Source: Mesostigma viride | Taxonomy: Eukaryota; Streptophyta; Mesostigmatophyceae; Mesostigmatales; Mesostigmataceae | Length of the DNA: 36,061 nucleotides | Assembly (NCBI GenBank): GCA_009746045.1 | Contig: RPFO01000695.1 | Coordinates: 1 to 36,061, forward strand | Direction of reading: 5' to 3' | Shown here: piece by piece, positions 35,182 to 36,061 of the stretch | How the letters are laid out: the number at the start of each line of letters is the position of its first letter | Numbering within the stretch: position 1 is the first letter of the stretch | The notes under the pieces: model-generated | Told to the model about the DNA's origin: nothing | The model's database searches: none | Seen by the model: the letters and a program-made list of their open reading frames with translations, nothing else | Made by a program: the position numbers and the translations under genes

Positions 35182-36061
35182 ATGGCTCCCGCTACCAGGT
35201 CCTCTGTTCGCCTCAACAACACCCCGCTGTTCCCTCTCTCCTTGGCAGCCATATCCAAGCGAAAGAAGCACGCCTGCAAGAAGCCTGTCCTCGTGGAGCA
35301 CAGCGACGAGTCGAACCCCGTCAAGGACTCCGCTTTCGACTTGGTGAGGCCGCGTATCTGCGACACCTGTTTCCACATGCCGACGGACTTTTTCTACCTC
35401 TTCAAAAACGACCAAGGCTCCGTCGAGTGCAAGTGCGACGGCTGCGTCAAGGCCATCCCTCAAATCGCCGACTTCGTGCACAAGTACTCGGATTCGCTCA
35501 TGCGCTACCGAGTCCCTGAGCAAGATACGCCACCTCGCCGCTCCTATTCGTGCGTGGAGTGCATGTCGTACGTCACTGGAGCTGCCTTCGTCCACGATAC
35601 GCCTGCAACGCAGCATATGCGCAACAAGACCACTCTGTGCGAGCCCTGCTACCAAAAGAAGGTCGTGATCGCAATTCGCAAGTTGAAGGTGGCCGACAAC
35701 GAAGTCAGAACAGAAAAGGAGAACGAGCTCGTGCAGAGTTTCGTGAGGGACTGGAAGATGGACACGCAGGCCGGGGAGCAAGGGACTTCTCTCTACCTGC
35801 AGAACTCGAACGTTGCGAGCTGTTGGCCCCCGAAGGAGTGCTCCACCTGCACGGTGAGGTTCTTGCACGACGTCATGTCTGCCTATATTGTCCCGGACCA
35901 GTTCTCGGACCAGATCCGCGTCCGCTGCCACAATTGCGCAAGGAACGCGCCCTTCAAGGCGAAGATCCTCTTGGAGGGGTACAGCCAAGACAACGGCTTG
36001 AAGAAGCTCCTGGAAAAACCCAAAGACCAGAGGGACGAGTTTGTCCCCTTTGGAGTCAACT
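35182..36061 (+). CDS. Triple zinc-ribbon protein, cut off by the window end
   Basis: The frame is open from the ATG at 35182 (MAPATRSSVRLNNTPLF) to the last base, 293 codons. It contains three ribbon units of paired cysteines: CDTC..CKCDGC (about residues 62-93), CVECMSYVTGAAF..CEPC (about 124-157) and CSTCTVRFLHDV..CHNC (about 220-254). Each has CxxC, a short hydrophobic stretch ending in Phe or Val, and a second CxxC. The single ribbon of the 29276 protein is similar, so the two may be related by repeat gain. Zinc binding is well supported; the role is unknown, possibly nucleic-acid or protein contact. The stop lies outside the window. Confidence 0.75.
   Translation, partial: MAPATRSSVRLNNTPLFPLSLAAISKRKKHACKKPVLVEHSDESNPVKDSAFDLVRPRICDTCFHMPTDFFYLFKNDQGSVECKCDGCVKAIPQIADFVHKYSDSLMRYRVPEQDTPPRRSYSCVECMSYVTGAAFVHDTPATQHMRNKTTLCEPCYQKKVVIAIRKLKVADNEVRTEKENELVQSFVRDWKMDTQAGEQGTSLYLQNSNVASCWPPKECSTCTVRFLHDVMSAYIVPDQFSDQIRVRCHNCARNAPFKAKILLEGYSQDNGLKKLLEKPKDQRDEFVPFGVN

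Noticed and set aside
33960-36000. Long minus-strand frames opposite the 33966 and 35182 genes (310 and 352 codons)
   Set aside because: They mirror GC-rich coding sequence on the other strand. The plus-strand frames have zinc-ribbon cysteines or sensible composition, promoters and leaders, so the minus frames are shadows.

Overview
The window reads as part of a large eukaryotic DNA virus genome (Nucleocytoviricota-like) or an integrated copy of one. Supporting signs are closely packed intronless genes on both strands, several F-box proteins, a KilA-N protein, single-span membrane proteins, a stand-alone tRNA-Ile(UAU), a SprT-like protease, and TATA-like boxes lying only a few to about 20 nt before many start codons. 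No capsid, polymerase or ATPase gene is present, so family-level placement is open. The sequence carries many single-base frame breaks, mostly in runs of G or C, so several genes are annotated across breaks.

Layout. 1-1426: no convincing gene; a pyrimidine-rich stretch with weak ~90 bp periodicity. 1.4-7 kb: an F-box gene, two tandem membrane paralogues, a conserved-looking virus protein (DUF5767-like) split by a G-run, another membrane protein and an IQ-motif protein. 7-10 kb: two tandem paralogues with LC-rich helical repeats, both frame-broken. 10-14.3 kb: small membrane and coiled-coil proteins, then a KilA-N protein carrying 18-residue repeats inside the domain. 14.5-16.7 kb: a coiled-coil/J-domain-like protein, the tRNA, a 33-residue basic peptide and a small zinc protein. 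17,240-22,739: a complete GC-rich 5.5 kb tyrosine-recombinase retrotransposon of the PAT/Ngaro type with split direct repeats. It lies inside an F-box gene whose two halves (22,740-23,492 and 16,913-17,239) flank it in compatible frame. 22.7-28.9 kb: a tandem cluster of zinc-module genes, two further F-box genes and a zinc-module SprT-like protease.

From about 28.9 kb the character changes: GC-rich genes, long repeat-filled spacers, TATA boxes 81-89 nt before the start codon followed by CT-rich leaders, TAACCG/CCGTGGACA repeats upstream and a shared ACAATGAGTC element downstream of genes. This right-hand block holds zinc-ribbon proteins, a coiled-coil protein and an unrecognised protein.

The main theme is a mini zinc-binding module, C-x9-C-x9-11-C-x2-H, usually followed by a basic HRAR-like patch. 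It occurs in nine proteins and is joined to F-box, J-domain-like, SprT-like and unrecognised regions. I infer that it is a shared targeting or binding tag for a set of protein-turnover effectors; that is a hypothesis.
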